A stretch of DNA of 46,204 nt, taken from contig CAIRUC010000082.1 of assembly GCA_903881665.1 (NCBI GenBank), positions 1-46,204 on the forward strand, written 5' to 3'. Below the pieces are notes generated by a model. That model saw only the letters and a program-made list of their open reading frames with translations. It had not been told where the DNA came from and ran no database searches. A program made the position numbers and the translations under genes. Of this stretch, positions 42,975 through 46,204 are shown piece after piece. This DNA comes from an uncultured Bacteroidota bacterium. Its GTDB lineage: Bacteria; Bacteroidota; Bacteroidia; AKYH767-A; OLB10. The number at the start of each line of letters is the position of its first letter. Position 1 is the first letter of the stretch.

Positions 42975-44072
42975 ATGAAAAAGATCTCTTTCATATTGAT
43001 TTGCAGCTTTATTATAGCATGTACACCAAACGTACAGGCTCAGCAGTCTATGGCTCCTGGACAATGGCAGTTCGGTGGAAAAATACAGGAAGGGTTTATT
43101 ATTGCTCATCGCAGCTCAATTGTACACCTGCAAAAAGAACATGTAAAAGGAATTGAAATCGATAGATTATGGCAAACTGATGGGAGCGCAAATTGGCATC
43201 ACTTATACAATTTTCCTTTAATTGGTTTCGGATATCAATTCTTTTATCTCGGCAACAAAGAAGAATTAGGCAACGGGCAATGCATTACGGGATTAATTCA
43301 TTTTCCTATTTTGAAAAATAAACGTATGCGCCTCAATTACAAATTAGGATTAGGAATAGGATACGTAGATAAACCATTTAACTTAACCGACAATTACAAA
43401 AATCTAATAATTGGTTCGCATTTCAACGCCGCAATAACTACGGGTTTACAATACCGTTTCCGATCAAATAGATATAATCAGTTTTATACAGGAATCGACT
43501 TTACGCATTTCTCGAATGGAGCTAGCAAAGTTCCTAATTTAGGAATTAACATAACAACTGCCAATATTGGTTTTATGCACTGCTTCGGGAAAGACACGCA
43601 GTTAAAACGTGATACCAATGCGATAACAAAAAATAAAAACGAAACAACATTTCTAGTTGCATTTGGTGCCAAAGAATTATACCCGCCTAAAAATGCAGTT
43701 TATGGCGTTGTCATATTTACCGGCGACAGGAATTATCGCGTGTCTCAAAAAAGCAAGTTAGGGGCAGGAACAGATTTCTTTATTGACAATTCTACTCCAG
43801 CGAAATTATTTGGCGACTCTATCTTCATTTCTGGATTTAAATCTATGGCAAGAGGTGGAATTCATGTAAGCTATGGATTAGAAATTGGCAGATGCAGTGG
43901 CTACATTCAAACTGGATATTACGTTTATACTAAAGTAAAATCAGACGGAAATATTTACAGTCAACTATCCATTCGTTATCTATTCACCAAACATCTTTTT
44001 GCATGTTTCAATCTTAAAACACACTATGCAAGAGCCGACTATTTTCAATACGGAATTGGATATAAAATATAA
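42975..44072 (+). CDS. PagL-like acyloxyacyl hydrolase (lipid A 3-O-deacylase family)
   Basis: A 365-aa outer-membrane beta-barrel protein. The N-terminus ends either at VQAQQ (signal peptidase I) or at a lipobox-like FIIAC at residue 16. Residues 30-205 match PagL: alternating strands and the catalytic T177-H178-F-S180-NGA motif (IDFTHFSNGASKVPNLGIN), the His-Ser pair of the family. PagL removes the 3-O acyl chain of lipid A. At 365 aa it is more than twice PagL's usual length; residues 215-365 form a second beta-strand-rich part without a recognised name. First gene of an operon with DUF2807 (2-nt gap) and ABC-F. Confidence 0.85.
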   Translation: MKKISFILICSFIIACTPNVQAQQSMAPGQWQFGGKIQEGFIIAHRSSIVHLQKEHVKGIEIDRLWQTDGSANWHHLYNFPLIGFGYQFFYLGNKEELGNGQCITGLIHFPILKNKRMRLNYKLGLGIGYVDKPFNLTDNYKNLIIGSHFNAAITTGLQYRFRSNRYNQFYTGIDFTHFSNGASKVPNLGINITTANIGFMHCFGKDTQLKRDTNAITKNKNETTFLVAFGAKELYPPKNAVYGVVIFTGDRNYRVSQKSKLGAGTDFFIDNSTPAKLFGDSIFISGFKSMARGGIHVSYGLEIGRCSGYIQTGYYVYTKVKSDGNIYSQLSIRYLFTKHLFACFNLKTHYARADYFQYGIGYKI

Positions 44073-44074
44073 AG

Positions 44075-44803
44075 ATGAAAAAGCTAACCATTATCATTTT
44101 ACTTTCTGTTGTATTTAGTTCATGCAAAGACGCATGCGACTGCTTTAAAGGAACAGGTGAAGTGACTACAGAAATTCGATCAACCGGGTTGGTCAATTCA
44201 GTAGACTTAGGAAACAATATAGATCTCGTAATTCATTACGATACCGTCACCAAAATACGAGTAACAGGAGGCAGTCATTTACTAGAAAAGATTACTACAA
44301 AAAATGAAAACGGACTACTAAGAATTAGAAACGCCAATAAATGCAACTGGGTAAGAGATTTCGCTCCCGAATTAATAGTTGACTTATGGGTACCCACATT
44401 AAGCGGAATATACATTGAAAATGCAAGTGGGAATATTACATTTACGGATACCCTACCCGTTAGTGATTTCAGACTAGACAGTTTTAATAGTAGCGGGAAT
44501 TATCATTTCAAACTAAAAAACGGGATGGCTACCTTGGCACTTCATAATGGATCATCAGATTTAATTGCAGAAGGGGAGTTAGGGAATTTATATCTGTATG
44601 GAGCAGGATACGGAAAAATGGATTGCGTTAAATTAATTACAGGAAATGCCTACATCAACAACAGAGGCACCAACGGATTTTATTTAAACTGCACAAACAT
44701 TTTAGAAGCCACTATTAATGGAATCGGGAATGTATATTACACAGGGAATCCTGCAATTATTAAAAAAACAGAAACCGCAAGCGGTAAATTAATACAACTA
44801 TAG
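44075..44803 (+). CDS. DUF2807 (head GIN domain) lipoprotein
   Basis: A 242-aa predicted lipoprotein: the signal peptide MKKLTIIILLSVVFSS precedes C17, followed by more Cys (KDACDCFKGTGEV). Residues 35-235 form a repetitive right-handed beta-helix-like DUF2807 domain. G-x-I-x-x-x-N-x-S-G-N-type turns (YIENASGNITF, LDSFNSSGNYHF, YGKMDCVKL) and NGIGNVYYTG at the end are typical. Function in the family is unknown; putative adhesin or auto-transporter-like annotations are common. Lies 2 nt after the PagL-like gene and 3 nt before the ABC-F gene. Confidence 0.85.
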   Translation: MKKLTIIILLSVVFSSCKDACDCFKGTGEVTTEIRSTGLVNSVDLGNNIDLVIHYDTVTKIRVTGGSHLLEKITTKNENGLLRIRNANKCNWVRDFAPELIVDLWVPTLSGIYIENASGNITFTDTLPVSDFRLDSFNSSGNYHFKLKNGMATLALHNGSSDLIAEGELGNLYLYGAGYGKMDCVKLITGNAYINNRGTNGFYLNCTNILEATINGIGNVYYTGNPAIIKKTETASGKLIQL

Positions 44804-44806
44804 AAC

Positions 44807-46204
44807 GTGCTAGTACTACAAAACTTATTATTTGAATTCGGATCGAGGGTGCTTTACAGTGACCTTGATTGGCATATTAAAGTAAATGAAAAAATTGGCT
44901 TAATAGGCGCGAACGGAACTGGGAAGTCGACACTTCTAAGGGTGATCAGCGGAGAATATTCGCCAACAGGAGGAACTATTTCGAAAAGGAATGACTTAAT
45001 ATTAGGGTTCCTCAACCAAGACTTGTTAAGCTATTTATCCGAAAAATCAATTTTGGATGTAGCAATGGAAGCCTTCGAACGTGCGAACGAACTACACCTT
45101 CAAATTGAAGAATGCCTAAAAGAATTAGAGCATGACCACTCGGATGCCCTACTCGACCGACTACATCGTGCTCAAACGGAATACGAAGCATTAGATGGAT
45201 ATTCGCTTCAACATAGAACAGAAAGCATACTTGAAGGATTGGGTTTTTCGACCACAGATTTATCGCGACCGCTAAAAGAATTTTCGGGAGGATGGAGAAT
45301 GCGCGTAATGCTTGCAAAAACATTGCTGCGCAAGCCAAACTTACTTCTACTTGATGAGCCTACCAATCACCTTGACTTACCATCGATTCAGTGGCTTGAA
45401 GAATATTTAAAAGAATATGAAGGCACTGTAGTAATTGTATCGCACGATAGGTACTTTCTCGACAAAATTGTAAACAGAATAGCCGAAATTGAACATCAGC
45501 AATTAACTGTTTATACTGGGAATTACACTGAATATCTTGAAGAAAAAGCAGAGCGACAAGAACTGCAAGCGAACCAGTTTAAGAATCAAGAAAAATACAT
45601 CAAAGAGCAAGAGCGATTCATAGAACGATTTAAAGCAAAGGCCTCAAAAGCGAGCGCTGTGCAATCGAGGGTAAAAGCGTTAGCCAAACTAGATCGTGTA
45701 GAAGCAGTAGAGGGACCATCAGCAGCTATTAGAGTACGATTTGCTGTGGATAAAAATCCGGGGCGAGTAATACAAAAACTAGAAATCGAAGACAAACGTT
45801 ATGGCAACCAAGTGATCTTTCATCGCACAGGTGCAGAAGTAAGTCGAGGCGATAAAATCGCATTTGTAGGTGCCAACGGAAAAGGGAAATCAACGCTATT
45901 AAGAATGCTCGACGGAAGCGAACTCTTCGAAGGAAAAGCTGAACCAGGACATAATGTAGTTCCTGCATTTTACGCGCAACATCAACTCGAAAGTTTAAAT
46001 AAAGAACATACCGCATTAGAGGAACTTCAAGTTTACGCTCCCGATGAAACCGATACCTATTTAAGAGCATTATTAGGCGCCTTCCTCCTAAAAGGAGATG
46101 AAGTATTTAAAAAAATAAAAGTACTTTCAGGAGGAGAAAGAGCACGGGTAGCATTAGCGAAAACGATATTAGCAAAAGCTAATTTCTTGTTGCTCGATGA
46201 GCCC
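44807..46204 (+). CDS. ABC-F family ATPase, partial (cut by window end)
   Basis: The first 466 codons of an ABC-F protein with two ABC domains in one chain; no stop before the window ends. The start is GTG at 44807, 3 nt after the DUF2807 stop (VLVLQNLLFEFGSR). Domain 1: Walker A GANGTGKST, signature FSGGWRMR, Walker B LLLLDEPTNHLDLPS, H-switch SHDRYF. An ABC-F-specific linker (about 240-300, KYIKEQERFIERFKAKASKA) follows. Domain 2: Walker A GANGKGKST, signature LSGGERARVALA, and Walker B LLLDEP at the edge. ABC-F proteins act on ribosomes (EttA/Uup-like) and are not transporters; subgroup cannot be fixed here. Confidence 0.94.
   Translation, partial: MLVLQNLLFEFGSRVLYSDLDWHIKVNEKIGLIGANGTGKSTLLRVISGEYSPTGGTISKRNDLILGFLNQDLLSYLSEKSILDVAMEAFERANELHLQIEECLKELEHDHSDALLDRLHRAQTEYEALDGYSLQHRTESILEGLGFSTTDLSRPLKEFSGGWRMRVMLAKTLLRKPNLLLLDEPTNHLDLPSIQWLEEYLKEYEGTVVIVSHDRYFLDKIVNRIAEIEHQQLTVYTGNYTEYLEEKAERQELQANQFKNQEKYIKEQERFIERFKAKASKASAVQSRVKALAKLDRVEAVEGPSAAIRVRFAVDKNPGRVIQKLEIEDKRYGNQVIFHRTGAEVSRGDKIAFVGANGKGKSTLLRMLDGSELFEGKAEPGHNVVPAFYAQHQLESLNKEHTALEELQVYAPDETDTYLRALLGAFLLKGDEVFKKIKVLSGGERARVALAKTILAKANFLLLDEP

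Noticed and set aside
42825..43109. Minus-strand open frame of 94 codons across the mazG / PagL-like gap
   Set aside because: It overlaps both real genes in other frames and its translation has no recognisable features; the promoter evidence explains the gap instead.

Overview
This is an ordinary chromosomal segment of a member of the Bacteroidota, probably a free-living Flavobacteriia- or Sphingobacteriia-like lineage; genus cannot be read from the sequence. The evidence is: four secreted proteins with type IX secretion (T9SS) C-terminal sorting domains, a short (287 aa) RpoD of the Bacteroidota type, the moxR-DUF58-bat aerotolerance cluster, a SusC-like TonB receptor with an N-terminal carboxypeptidase-regulatory domain, BshA, DUF1599, and many Bacteroidota-type -7 promoter elements (TAnnTTTG). 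Base composition is uniformly AT-rich. I see no insertion sequence, prophage, integron or CRISPR array.

Layout. 1-10060: a gene-poor left edge, then three T9SS cargo genes (459, 1268 and about 1176 aa); the third is preceded and overlapped by a small secreted protein of unknown function. 10171-11034: rpoD. 11398-14940: a three-gene plus-strand unit (small CarboxypepD_reg-like protein, TonB-dependent receptor, eIF1/YciH-like factor) that abuts bshA end to end. 16281-20100: a GH3/NagZ-beta-lactamase fusion and a NYN-domain protein with a zinc ribbon. 20294-22706: dapD, divergent from a ruvX-def-aroK operon. 22739-28389 (minus): moxR, DUF58, a membrane protein, batA, batB, batC, ending at a terminator with no batD or batE. 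28501-31220 (minus): DUF1599, a DoxX/MauE-thioredoxin fusion and an orphan oligopeptide-type permease. 31266-37639 (plus): a tightly packed run of folP, a stand-alone Cas4-like Fe-S nuclease, an LtaS-like sulfatase-fold transferase, a KdsC-type phosphatase, a UbiA-type prenyltransferase, maf and an EamA exporter. 37683-42859 (minus): lipoprotein, serine hydrolase, tRNA-Leu(GAG), a fourth T9SS protein, an AhpE-like peroxiredoxin and mazG. 42975-end (plus): PagL-like lipid A deacylase, DUF2807 lipoprotein, and an ABC-F ATPase cut by the window edge.

Functional themes. Envelope work dominates: T9SS cargo, outer-membrane receptor, LPS-related enzymes, peptidoglycan-recycling-like hydrolase, and the Bat complex. 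Housekeeping genes (rpoD, ruvX, def, aroK, folP, maf, mazG, dapD) are interspersed. The most distinctive signals are (i) four genes whose start codon lies only 4-5 nt after an exact TAnnTTTG element, which predicts leaderless mRNAs, (ii) the Cas4-like nuclease without its usual C-terminal partner domain in a folate operon, (iii) a membrane protein with three cysteine pairs that looks like a thiol relay, and (iv) a bat operon lacking batD/E.
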